The position numbers and the translations under genes are program-made. Source: Streptomyces puniciscabiei (GTDB lineage: Bacteria; Actinomycetota; Actinomycetes; Streptomycetales; Streptomycetaceae). Taken from it: a stretch of DNA of 64,000 bases. The stretch spans positions 4,444,001-4,508,000 of the forward strand of contig NZ_VFNX01000001.1 in assembly GCF_006715785.1 (NCBI RefSeq). Reading direction: 5' to 3'. The first letter of the stretch is position 1. Every line of letters begins with the position of its first letter. Positions 43,193-50,820 of the stretch are shown piece by piece. The notes beneath the pieces are model-generated. The model saw only the letters and a list, made by a program, of their open reading frames with translations, was not told the DNA's origin and did not search any database.

Positions 43193-44058
43193 CGACCCTC
43201 GATATGGCGTTTCCGCCCGACCCGAAGGTCCTGGACGCCTTCGAACGTGACGGCTTCGTCGTGCTGCGCGATGTGATCACGCCCGAGTGGCGCGAGCAGG
43301 CCGCGGCGGCGGCGATGCGGCTGCTGGCCAGCGACCGCACCCTCGGACGGGACCGCAGCGTCGACGGCAAGGACGGCTTCCGCGGCATCGTCGCCATGGA
43401 CGACACCTTCCTGCCGCTGGTCACCAACCCGAAGGTGCTGCCCACCCTCGTCGCGCTGCTGAGCGCGAACCTGCACCTGATGTCCAGCAACCTGATCTAC
43501 ATGCCGTCCATCCCGGCCGGTGGCACGCGCACCATCCGCGTCCCCGAGCGGCACGGCTGGCACCGCGACATGAGCTCTGCCGCGCGCGACCTCGGCACCG
43601 CTGCTGTCCCACGCATGTCGATCAAGGCCGCCTACTTCCTCAGCGACCTCGCCCCCGACGCCGGCGTCACCATGGTCCTCCCCGGCAGCCACACGGACAC
43701 CGGCCCCGTGACCGTCCCGGCCGGAGCCATCGACCCGCCCGGCGCGATCACCCCAGACGTAGGCCCCTGCGATGCGTTCCTGTTCGAGAACCGCACCTGG
43801 CACGCGGGCGGCCTGAACACCTCCGGCCACCCGCGGCTGGCAGTGATGATGCAGTACGGCTACCGCTGGCTCGCCCCCGTCGACGACCCCGCCCCTCAGC
43901 TACTGGATCGCAAGGACCTGACCGACATCGAGCAGCAGCTGCTCGGCCGCCCCGACCGCAACCCGGACGGCTCCGTTGCTCACGAAGGCGCCGGAGCAGC
44001 GCCCCTGCGCGCCTGGTGGCAGCACCTGAACCCGGACCCGGCTCGTTCTTCGGGATGA
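43189..44058 (+). CDS. PhyH-type iron/2-oxoglutarate oxygenase
   Basis: 289 residues. FERDGFVVLRDVITPEW is the typical start of phytanoyl-CoA dioxygenase-like proteins. HGWHRDMSS holds the H-x-D iron pair and NRTWHAGGLN the distal His; SGHPRLAVMMQYGYRW supplies the 2-oxoglutarate Arg. It is predicted to hydroxylate a small molecule of the pathway. It is coupled to the phosphoketolase gene by ATGA. Confidence 0.87.
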   Translation: MTTLDMAFPPDPKVLDAFERDGFVVLRDVITPEWREQAAAAAMRLLASDRTLGRDRSVDGKDGFRGIVAMDDTFLPLVTNPKVLPTLVALLSANLHLMSSNLIYMPSIPAGGTRTIRVPERHGWHRDMSSAARDLGTAAVPRMSIKAAYFLSDLAPDAGVTMVLPGSHTDTGPVTVPAGAIDPPGAITPDVGPCDAFLFENRTWHAGGLNTSGHPRLAVMMQYGYRWLAPVDDPAPQLLDRKDLTDIEQQLLGRPDRNPDGSVAHEGAGAAPLRAWWQHLNPDPARSSG

Positions 44059-44096
44059 CACCGCACACGGCCAACTGAACGCGAAAGACTGACGAG

Positions 44097-44894
44097 ATGA
44101 CCTACACGCCCGACGAGCTGTTCGCCTCCACCGCCCCTTACTACGCCCGCTACCGGCCCGGCTACGACCAGGCTTTCTACGACATGCTGGCCGCGCGCTT
44201 CGCCCTGGACGGCACACAGCGCGTCCTGGACCTCGGCACCGGCACCGGCGTGCTCGCCCTGCCCCTCGCCAAGCTCGTCGGCCACGTCACCGCCGTCGAC
44301 CCCGAGCCCGGCATGCTCGACGAGGGCCGCAAACTCGCCGCCGAGCAAGACATCACCAACATCGACTGGCGCCAAGGCGACTCCACCACCCTGCCCGGCA
44401 TGGGACTGGAACCGGTACTGCTGACCGTGATGGGGGCCGCCTTCCATTGGATGGACCGCGACCAGACCCTTCGCGACCTCGACCAGCTCGTCGAGCCGAA
44501 CGGGGCCGTCGTCCTAGCCTCCGGCGGCGCCCCCGGCGACCTGGAGCCCGCGCCTTGGCTCCAGGTCATCGCCGACGTCCGCACCCGCTACCTCGGCCCC
44601 GAGCGACGGGCCGGGTCGGGAACCTATTCCCACCCCAGGGAACGCCACCAGGACGTGCTGGCCCGCTCCCCGTTCTCCAACGTCGAAACCGCCCGCTGGG
44701 ACCGCACCGTCACCCGCACCCTGGACGAGGTCATCGGCCTGCAGTTCTCCTACAGCTACTCCAGCCCCGCCCAACTCGGCGACGATAAGGACGCCTTCGA
44801 ACGCGACCTGCGCCAGGCCCTCACCGAGTTCAACCCCGACGGCCTCTTCGACGAAGTCGTACGCACCGAGGCCATCGTCGCCACCCGCCCCTGA
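44097..44894 (+). CDS. Class I SAM-dependent methyltransferase
   Basis: 265 residues. VLDLGTGTGVLALPLA is the SAM-binding motif I, AVDPEPGMLDEGR motif II, and GDSTTLPG and VVLASGGAPGD complete the fold. The opening, FASTAPYYARYRPGY, is typical of UbiE-like enzymes. It begins 38 bp after PhyH, with GAAAGACTGACGAG before ATG 44097. The substrate is unknown, and it may act on the operon product. Confidence 0.85.
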   Translation: MTYTPDELFASTAPYYARYRPGYDQAFYDMLAARFALDGTQRVLDLGTGTGVLALPLAKLVGHVTAVDPEPGMLDEGRKLAAEQDITNIDWRQGDSTTLPGMGLEPVLLTVMGAAFHWMDRDQTLRDLDQLVEPNGAVVLASGGAPGDLEPAPWLQVIADVRTRYLGPERRAGSGTYSHPRERHQDVLARSPFSNVETARWDRTVTRTLDEVIGLQFSYSYSSPAQLGDDKDAFERDLRQALTEFNPDGLFDEVVRTEAIVATRP

Positions 44895-44908
44895 CGACCC
44901 GGGCGTTG

Positions 44909-44944
44909 CTGCCTGGTTCACGACCGCATTACGCGGCCAGGCAG
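44909..44944. terminator. Hairpin after methyltransferase gene
   Basis: CTGCCTGG (44909-44916) pairs with CCAGGCAG (44937-44944) over a 20-base loop. It could terminate the operon or mark a junction, because the next gene seems to lack its beginning. Confidence 0.45.
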
Positions 44945-45034
44945 TAGGGACGTCTTGAGACACTCTCGCGCTGCGCGCAGCGGGACGAGTACCGCACGGC
45001 CTTCGCGCGGTCGCTCGCCAGGGGCATCGGCCGG

Positions 45035-45835
45035 GTGGAACTGGTCGTCGTCGCCAGCGTCAGCGGCCGGTCGGCGAACATCGTTGAGGCCGCCCGGCTC
45101 TGCGCCGAACACCGCGTGCCGGTGCTGGCGCTGGTGGGCCGCGATGGCACCCAGATGGAGCCGGCCGGCGGCATGGTCTGGGCGACCGGAACCACGGACC
45201 AGCAGATCAGCGAGGACACCATGCTGACCGCGCTGACCCTGGCCGCCGCCACCGCGCTCGGCCGCGGCACGGAGCCGCTGCCGGCCCGGGCAGAGCGGCA
45301 CCTGTACGCCCTGGCCGCGGTGGACACCGAACTGCTGGGGGCCTTCCTGCGGGAGGCGACCGAGGCCGTCGCGGACGCGCCGCTCGGCGTCGACGGGGTA
45401 CAGCCGTCGCTCGTCGTCTGCGATCCGTCGCTGGCCGACATGAGCGCAATCCTCAATGACCACCCCGACCCCGCCCACTGCGTCCGACACCAGCTCAGCG
45501 GTGCCGACCCCGAGGACGTGGTCTTCCTCCTGGCCTACGACTCGGCCGGCAGGACGACCCGCGAGGCCGTCAACGCCGCCACCGCGGCAGGCACCCGGCC
45601 GTTCCTCTTGCACCGGGACGGCCCCTGGCACTCCGGCGCCGGGGCGCGTGGCTTCCGGCTGCCGCGCGTCGACGGCTTCGTCCTCGCGGCCCTGGTGCAG
45701 TCGGTCGCCCATCTGCTCTGCCGGACCACCCGCGCTGCCCTCACCGCGGACCAGGCCGCCGCCCTGTCGCCCGCCGACCTCATGGTCCGGGACCTGGGGC
45801 CGCTCCGCGAACTCTCCGACACCCCGTCCCTCTGA
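45035..45835 (+). CDS. SIS-domain-like protein, N-terminus uncertain
   Basis: 266 residues from GTG 45035. The frame is open back to 44948 and reads CAQRDEYRTAFARSL, which looks like genuine helix but lacks a start codon. VVVASVSGRSANIVEAARLC has the S-x-S-G-x-S phosphosugar-binding loop, then VPVLALVGRDGT. The C-terminal 150 residues look like a second domain (DVVFLLAYDSAGRTTREAVN repeats the pattern), giving a two-SIS layout as in GlmS or AgaS isomerases. The 5' end may have been lost. Confidence 0.55.
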   Translation: MELVVVASVSGRSANIVEAARLCAEHRVPVLALVGRDGTQMEPAGGMVWATGTTDQQISEDTMLTALTLAAATALGRGTEPLPARAERHLYALAAVDTELLGAFLREATEAVADAPLGVDGVQPSLVVCDPSLADMSAILNDHPDPAHCVRHQLSGADPEDVVFLLAYDSAGRTTREAVNAATAAGTRPFLLHRDGPWHSGAGARGFRLPRVDGFVLAALVQSVAHLLCRTTRAALTADQAAALSPADLMVRDLGPLRELSDTPSL

Positions 45836-45850
45836 GCGAAAGGACCGACC

Positions 45851-45949
45851 ATGTCCGCACGCGAGATCCACACCGAGATCATCCGCCCTGCCCGCAGCGA
45901 GATCGCCGCCCTGTCGCGCATCCCGGTCGCTCGGACCCGGGAGGAGTGA
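45851..45949 (+). CDS. Short 32-residue ORF
   Basis: ATG 45851 follows AAAGGA by six bases. The product starts MSAREIHTEIIRPARSEI and ends ARTREE, stopping 16 bases before the convergent GalE stop. It could be the start of a gene lost by rearrangement, or a genuine short peptide. No homology recognised. Confidence 0.35.
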   Translation: MSAREIHTEIIRPARSEIAALSRIPVARTREE

Positions 45950-45965
45950 GGACGGGAAGGGCGAC

Positions 45966-46961
45966 TCAGTCATTTAGCAGCTCGTCGCGCACCGGAATCC
46001 AGTCAAGGGCGGAGCGGATGCCGTCTTCCAGGGACAGCTTCGGCGTCCACCCCAGCAACTCGGCCGCCCGGTCGCTCTTGGTGTAGCCGCCGGCCACGTC
46101 ACCGGGCCGCGGCTCGGCATCGACGGTGGCCAGAGGCGTGCTGACGACGTTGTTGAACGCGGCGCACAACTCCCGGACCGTGGTGCCAGAGCCGGTGCCC
46201 AGGTTGATCGCGATCGAGCGCTTCGATCCCGTGAGGATGGAGTCGAAGCGCTCGATGGCCGCGATGTGGGCCGCGGCGAGGTCCCAGACGTGCACATAGT
46301 CCCGGATACCGCTGCCGTCGCGCGTCGGGTAGTTCGTACCTGTGATCGAGAACGGACGGCCTTCCTGATGTGCCTGGATGAGCACGCCCAGGGCATGACT
46401 GGGCCGCTTGAGCTGGAGCCCGGTACGCAACTTCGGGTCGGCGCCGATGGGGTTGAAGTACCGCAGCGACAGCATGCGTGGCCCGGCCACGGCGATGTCG
46501 GCGAACATGGCCTCGCACACGGCCTTCGTCCGCGCATACGGGCTTTTCGGCGCCAGAGGCGAGTCCTCGTTGACGGGCGAGCCGTCCTCGGCCTGATAGA
46601 TGGAGGCCGAGCTGCTGAAGATGATGCGGTCGCAGCCGTTGAGGTGCAGGTGGCGGACGAAGGCCAGGCTCTTGGCCACGTTCGCCTCGTAGTAGCCGAT
46701 CGGATCCGCGACGGACTCAGGCACCACGATCAGCGCCGCACAGTGCACCACGGCAGAGATGTCCGGGTGCTCCGTGAAGATCCGGTCGACCAGCGCGCCG
46801 TCCGCGATGTCGCCCTCGTAGAACGTGCGGCCCTCGGTGAACTCGCGGCGGCCCCGAACGAGGTTGTCGAGGATCACGGGGGTGATGCCCGCGTCCAGGC
46901 AGGCCGAGGCGACCGTGCTGCCGATGTAACCGGCACCCCCGGCGATAAGGACCTTCACCAC
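45966..46961 (-). CDS. galE: UDP-glucose 4-epimerase-like (GalE type)
   Basis: 331 residues from GTG 46961 or 46958, the point where VKVLIAGGAGYIGSTVASA begins. The NAD-binding GxxGxxG, the Ser of SSSASIY and the YxxxK of PYARTKAVCE are present, as are RYFNPIGADP and GIRDYVHVWD. It is an extended SDR enzyme interconverting UDP-sugars. The same frame is open without a stop back to ATG 47225, so a longer protein is possible (see the adjoining entry). It is the last gene of the putative RiPP operon. Confidence 0.85.
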   Translation of the reverse strand: MVKVLIAGGAGYIGSTVASACLDAGITPVILDNLVRGRREFTEGRTFYEGDIADGALVDRIFTEHPDISAVVHCAALIVVPESVADPIGYYEANVAKSLAFVRHLHLNGCDRIIFSSSASIYQAEDGSPVNEDSPLAPKSPYARTKAVCEAMFADIAVAGPRMLSLRYFNPIGADPKLRTGLQLKRPSHALGVLIQAHQEGRPFSITGTNYPTRDGSGIRDYVHVWDLAAAHIAAIERFDSILTGSKRSIAINLGTGSGTTVRELCAAFNNVVSTPLATVDAEPRPGDVAGGYTKSDRAAELLGWTPKLSLEDGIRSALDWIPVRDELLND

Positions 46962-47225
46962 GATGCTTCTCTCCCGGCCTCGTTCCAGCCCCAGTAGACG
47001 ACCGGCAGCAAGGCTAGCGAAGAAATCAGGCGAGGCAGCGGCTGGTCCGCCACTCTGGGTGGGGAGCGGCTCCGGGCCCGAAGTGCCGAGACGCTCGCCT
47101 TCCCATCGAACCCACATGCCGACTGTGGGCCAGGCGATGGCGGGGTCGAGCGCGAGGTGTGGCGCCCTCGCGGCCAAGCTCGGGTCTCCCGGTCCTTGTA
47201 CTCGGTCTCGCGGCTGATCGGTCAT
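46962..47225 (-). other. In-frame N-terminal extension of the GalE gene, or separate ORF without its own stop
   Basis: From ATG 47225, overlapping the stop of the 241-aa gene (ATGA), the frame reads MTDQPRDRVQGPGDPS, then WPTVGMWVRWEGERLG, and runs 88 codons without a stop into GalE. The middle looks like real protein (Trp/Val/Gly-rich). Either GalE carries an extra domain or a small gene has lost its stop. Confidence 0.45.
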
Positions 47226-47947
47226 GACGCGTTCGGTGGCTGGCCGAGCCAGAAGGCGGCGACGGAGGGCTGGTCGATTCCGGCGGTCGAGCCGTCGTGA
47301 GCGAGGAACTCGGTCGGAGCTATGTAGCCGTCGCCCGGATCGAGGCGGATGCGCAGGCAGCGCAGCGGGTGTCCTTCGGCGACGTATCGGCGGATGTCCT
47401 CGGTGTGGGGGTGGTGCCGTTCCGGGGTGGTGTGGAGCGTGCGGCAGATCCGCTGGATGTCGTGGTCGCCGATGAGGAGGTAGCGCGGGCCGGGGCCGAG
47501 GTTGAGGCAGAGTCGGCGGCGGCCCTGGTGGCGTCTGGGGTACGGCAGCCGGTCGAAGTTGTCGACGTGCAGGCCGATGCGTCGGCCGGTGGTGGCGTCC
47601 TCTGTGGTGGTGGTCCAGTTTCCGGGGCTGGACGCGCACCCGAGGAGGGTGGTGGGCCAGCGGCCGTTGAGGGGGTCGAGGCGGGCGGCGGTTTCGAGCC
47701 GGCCGGACAGGTCGTCCGGGTCGAGCGGTGGCAGCGGTCGGCGTACGAGCTCGATGCGGATGTTGTCCGGCGTGGAGTCGTCGGCCTGGTGCCGCTCGGC
47801 CTCCTCGGCGGTGAGGGGCACCCAGTCGTCGCAGGGGACGATGGCGCCGTGATCGTAGCCGGTCTCGTTGCCGGTCTGCCGGACCGGTGCGGTGTCGCAC
47901 CGGCCGCGTATGTCGTCGTACGTGTCGAATACGAGTCGCGGGCCCAT
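47222..47947 (-). CDS. Unrecognised 241-aa protein of RiPP operon
   Basis: It begins MGPRLVFDTYDDIRGRC. The C-terminal half has IGLHVDNFDRLP, LCLNLGPGPRYLLIGD and PTEFLAHDGST. The H-x-D, long strand and later His resemble a double-stranded beta-helix iron/2-oxoglutarate oxygenase, but with poor spacing, so this is a guess. It lies 29 bp after the pentapeptide-repeat gene and overlaps the next start. It could be a tailoring enzyme of the peptide product. Confidence 0.6.
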   Translation of the reverse strand: MGPRLVFDTYDDIRGRCDTAPVRQTGNETGYDHGAIVPCDDWVPLTAEEAERHQADDSTPDNIRIELVRRPLPPLDPDDLSGRLETAARLDPLNGRWPTTLLGCASSPGNWTTTTEDATTGRRIGLHVDNFDRLPYPRRHQGRRRLCLNLGPGPRYLLIGDHDIQRICRTLHTTPERHHPHTEDIRRYVAEGHPLRCLRIRLDPGDGYIAPTEFLAHDGSTAGIDQPSVAAFWLGQPPNAS

Positions 47948-47976
47948 GGCCGTGCCTCCCGAGGGCAGGTGCGGGG

Positions 47977-48663
47977 CTACTTGTCGTCGAGGTCTTCACC
48001 GAAGGTGACGTCCAGCTCGGCGGCGAGGGCCTCGGCTAGCTGGAGTGTCTGGGCATGGTCGATGACGACCTGCTTGAGCGAGGCCAGGCCGCGAAGCTGG
48101 GAGAGGTCGTTACCCCGGAGGTCCAGGCCGCGGTACTTCCCGCCGTCGAACTCGGTCAGCCGTAGATCGCAGTCATCGATCAGGGCGGCGCCGAGGTCAG
48201 CGGCGGCGAAGGTGGTCTCACGCAGCGAACACTTGGCGAAGATCACGGGGCCGGCGGCCCGAACGCGGGTGAGGGTGCTGTAGTTGATCTTGCAGTTCTC
48301 GAACAGGACGTTGTCGAGCGTCACGTCTTCGAGTGCGGCACCCATGAGCTTGCAGTCACGGAAGACGGCTCGGGAGACCTTGCTGTCGGTCCACTGCAGG
48401 GAGGACAGGTCGCATCCGGTGAACTCCACGGAGTCGACGCGGAGCTTCTCCAGGCGGGTGCGCTGGGCCTTGAGGCCGGTGATCCGCCCGTCCATCAGGT
48501 GGGCGTCGGCCAGGTCGAGGTCCCGCAGGTCGGCGTCGGCGTAGTGGAACTCCGCCACCCGGCCACGGCCGCCCTCCAGTGAGGTGACATTGGAGAGGTA
48601 GAGGCCCGGCTCGTTCAGGGCAGGAAGCGTGACGCTCGTACGGCGGATCGTGCGGGTGTCCAT
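47977..48663 (-). CDS. Pentapeptide-repeat protein
   Basis: 228 residues from ATG 48663, seven bases after GAAAGG. It is built of A(D/N)Lxx-like units: YADADLRDLDLADAHL, TGCDLSSLQW, FRDCKLMGAALEDV, FAKCSLRETTFAAADL and GLDLRGNDLSQL, giving a right-handed quadrilateral beta-helix. Qnr, McbG and AlbG proteins of this fold mimic DNA and protect gyrase. Placed directly after a peptide precursor, it may give self-immunity, which would point to a topoisomerase target. This is inference. Confidence 0.85.
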   Translation of the reverse strand: MDTRTIRRTSVTLPALNEPGLYLSNVTSLEGGRGRVAEFHYADADLRDLDLADAHLMDGRITGLKAQRTRLEKLRVDSVEFTGCDLSSLQWTDSKVSRAVFRDCKLMGAALEDVTLDNVLFENCKINYSTLTRVRAAGPVIFAKCSLRETTFAAADLGAALIDDCDLRLTEFDGGKYRGLDLRGNDLSQLRGLASLKQVVIDHAQTLQLAEALAAELDVTFGEDLDDK

Positions 48664-48737
48664 CAACAGCCTTTCAGCGCGGTGGCTCGGTCGCCGGTGC
48701 TGCTGGCACGCCCGGAGCGTGCCAGCAGCGGCGCGAC

Positions 48738-48929
48738 CTACTTCTTCTTGTTCCAGTTATCCCAGGTCGGGCGGTTGTCGAAGGGAGCCGGGTTCTTCGC
48801 CCAGTTGTCCCACGTGGGCCGGTTGTCCCACGTCGCTTCAACGATCACCGGGGTCGGGACGTCGTGCGCGGCTATCAACTCCATCACGACGGGGGTGTCG
48901 GATGTGGCGAGTCGGTCCAGGATCTTCAT
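48738..48929 (-). CDS. Putative RiPP precursor peptide with four aromatic-Asp-Asn motifs
   Basis: 63 residues from ATG 48929, seven bases after AAGGAGG. Residues 1-32 (MKILDRLATSDTPVVMELIA...) look like a leader. Residues 33-63 form a 16-residue tandem repeat, with DNRPTWDNW present twice. W34, W40, F50 and W56 each start an aromatic-D-N triplet; W43 and W59 follow. Aromatic-x-Asn triplets are the sites where triceptide-forming radical SAM enzymes link the ring to the Cbeta of residue three. The ATG overlaps the maturase stop (ATGA). The end is basic (NKKK). Confidence 0.75.
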   Translation of the reverse strand: MKILDRLATSDTPVVMELIAAHDVPTPVIVEATWDNRPTWDNWAKNPAPFDNRPTWDNWNKKK

Positions 48930-50077
48930 GCAACAGCCTCCTTGGTTGCGAGCGTGGACAGGGCCGTGACCAGGGCCTGCCGGGAGACCCGGCAGTAGTT
49001 GGTCTCGGTGGTCGTAAGGTCGCCGTTCTCGAAGTAGCGGTTGGCGGCCTGGGCGCCGCGGCAGAAGTCGAAGAACTCGCATTCGGCCTGGCAGCGGTCC
49101 AGGCCGGTGAGAAAGTCGCGTACGTAGCGCAGCCGGTGGGCATCACGGAGGATCTCGGGCAGGGGGCGGTCGAGGATGTTGCCGGCCACGAAGTCGCCGT
49201 ACTTGGGCGCCGCCGTGTCCGCGAGTTCCGGGGAGAGCAGGACCACGTCGCCCTTCCAGGAGATGGTGGGGATCGGGTCGAGGCGGCGCCCGTCCCACTC
49301 AGCTCTCTGGCCGGAACGGATCAGCTGGAGGTACTCGGCGAGGCGCTCGACTTCCCGGACCGCCGGGGCACCAGGGTGCTCGCGGGTCCAGGTCAGGGTG
49401 CGGCGCCAGAACTCCTCGGCCTGGACCGCGGTGGGCGGCTGCCGGTCGGTGTTGACCCCTTCGATCTCCTCGATGTTGAAGCCCACCGAATGGCCACCCA
49501 GAGAGGTGAGGAACTCCAGAAGCTCCTCCGGCATCGCGATGCCCAGGGTGCCGACCACCGAGATGACGGAGAACGGGATGCCGTGCTCGCGCAGCTGCGA
49601 GATTCCGCGCAGGATCCGGTCGAAGGCGGGCTTGCCTCGCAGGTCGACGCGCTCGGCGTTCAAGGCGGCCGGGCCGTCGATACTCACTCCGACGCGGACG
49701 TCGTACGCGGCCAGCAGGTCGCACCACGTCTCGGTGATCAGCGTCGCGTTGGTCTGCACATAGTGGTGGACTCGGCCCGCCCGCCGCAGGGCCTCGAACG
49801 GCGAGAGCAGGGCGGCGAACTTCTGCTGACCCACGGCGAGCGGCTCCCCGCCGTGCCAGACGATGCCGATCGGATGGCCGCTGTCGCCGAACTGGGCCAC
49901 CGCCTGCGCCAGGGCCTCGGTCACTTCCGGGGGCATCTGGTGCTTGAGCTTACGAAACGGCAGGTAGCAGTACCGGCAGTCCAGATTGCACCAGGTCGTG
50001 GGCTGCACCACCACGGTCTGCGGGGGCGCGAACCGCTGCTGGTACCGGGCACGCCACAGGGAGGGGCGAGAGCGCAT
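48926..50077 (-). CDS. Radical SAM/SPASM peptide maturase
   Basis: 383 residues from ATG 50077, preceded by GAGGAGAGGA. Radical SAM cysteines C30, C34 and C37 are in TWCNLDCRYCYLP. IVWHGGEPLAVG and GVSIDGPAALN are the GGEP and beta-strand motifs. The C-terminus has SPASM cysteines in CQAECEFFDFCRGAQAANRY and NYCRVSR. The closest types by memory are FxsB, GrrM and XyeB, which form cyclophane cross-links. Its stop overlaps the precursor start, an unusual order (maturase before substrate). Confidence 0.85.
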   Translation of the reverse strand: MRSRPSLWRARYQQRFAPPQTVVVQPTTWCNLDCRYCYLPFRKLKHQMPPEVTEALAQAVAQFGDSGHPIGIVWHGGEPLAVGQQKFAALLSPFEALRRAGRVHHYVQTNATLITETWCDLLAAYDVRVGVSIDGPAALNAERVDLRGKPAFDRILRGISQLREHGIPFSVISVVGTLGIAMPEELLEFLTSLGGHSVGFNIEEIEGVNTDRQPPTAVQAEEFWRRTLTWTREHPGAPAVREVERLAEYLQLIRSGQRAEWDGRRLDPIPTISWKGDVVLLSPELADTAAPKYGDFVAGNILDRPLPEILRDAHRLRYVRDFLTGLDRCQAECEFFDFCRGAQAANRYFENGDLTTTETNYCRVSRQALVTALSTLATKEAVA

Positions 50078-50161
50078 CGGGGTCCTCTCCTCAACGGACA
50101 GAGGGCAACGCCGGCCCGCGGTGGGTGCCGCGGAGCGGGATGCGACCACGATCCGTCCCGC

Positions 50162-50214
50162 GATGACGTGTACGCGATGACATCGCGCTGTCATTGCCGA
50201 TGACATGTCATCGG
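50162..50214. promoter_or_regulatory. Two adjacent ATGACA/TGTCAT palindromes upstream of maturase
   Basis: ATGACATCGCGCTGTCAT (50177-50194) is an 18-bp near-palindrome, and CCGATGACATGTCATCGG (50197-50214) is a perfect 18-bp palindrome. Half-site GATGAC also occurs at 50162. They lie between the divergent maturase (start 50077) and Nudix (start 50273) genes and probably bind one regulator for both. The wHTH protein at 50821 is a candidate. Confidence 0.65.
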
Positions 50215-50272
50215 CGCGGCGCTGACACTTCCCTGAAGTGGCTTCACCTGCACGGGAGTTCGAGAGGTTCCC

Positions 50273-50812
50273 TTGGGCTATCGTGGCGGGGTGCCTCGCT
50301 CGATTCTGATCCACGACGGCCAGACCGCCCGCGACATCGGTCTGGTGTACTGCTGCTCGGGCTACCTCGTCGAACGTGGCAAGGTGCTGCTTGTGCACCA
50401 CAACCGCTTCGACAAATGGGTTCCGCCGGGCGGTCATATCGAGCCCGGGGAGTCCTTCGCGGGCACGGCGGTGCGCGAGTTCAAGGAGGAGACGGGGCTG
50501 CTGGTGGAGGCGATCTCCAGCCAGCCGGCCATCCACCCGGCCGACCACAACGCTACTCCTGAACCCGTGCCGTTCTATGTGGACACCGAGCGCGAAGGCT
50601 TCCCGACGCCGGCGCTGGTCCAGTTCTTCTACGTCCAGCGGCAGCCGGGCAGCCGGGAACAGGCCGTGGAGGCGCAGCTCGAAGAGGTGCACGGGGCCGC
50701 CTGGTTCGGTCTGGAGGACCTCGGCACCCTCAGGACCTTCGACCAGGTCCGTTCCCTGGCGCGGTTCGCCCTGCTGAACTACCCGGTGGCCGGGGAGCGC
50801 GCCCTGTCGTAG
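50273..50812 (+). CDS. Nudix hydrolase
   Basis: 179 residues from TTG 50273, five bases after GAGAGG; a GTG at 50291 is an alternative. The Nudix box is GGHIEPGESFAGTAVREFKE followed by ETGL, with GXE(7)REXXEEXG complete. It hydrolyses a nucleoside-diphosphate-linked compound. It is divergent from the maturase gene and shares the palindromic region, and it is the only rightward gene among the Nudix group. A small palindrome TGAAGTGGCTTCA (50234-50246) precedes it. Confidence 0.85.
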   Translation: MGYRGGVPRSILIHDGQTARDIGLVYCCSGYLVERGKVLLVHHNRFDKWVPPGGHIEPGESFAGTAVREFKEETGLLVEAISSQPAIHPADHNATPEPVPFYVDTEREGFPTPALVQFFYVQRQPGSREQAVEAQLEEVHGAAWFGLEDLGTLRTFDQVRSLARFALLNYPVAGERALS

Positions 50813-50820
50813 TCGGCGGG

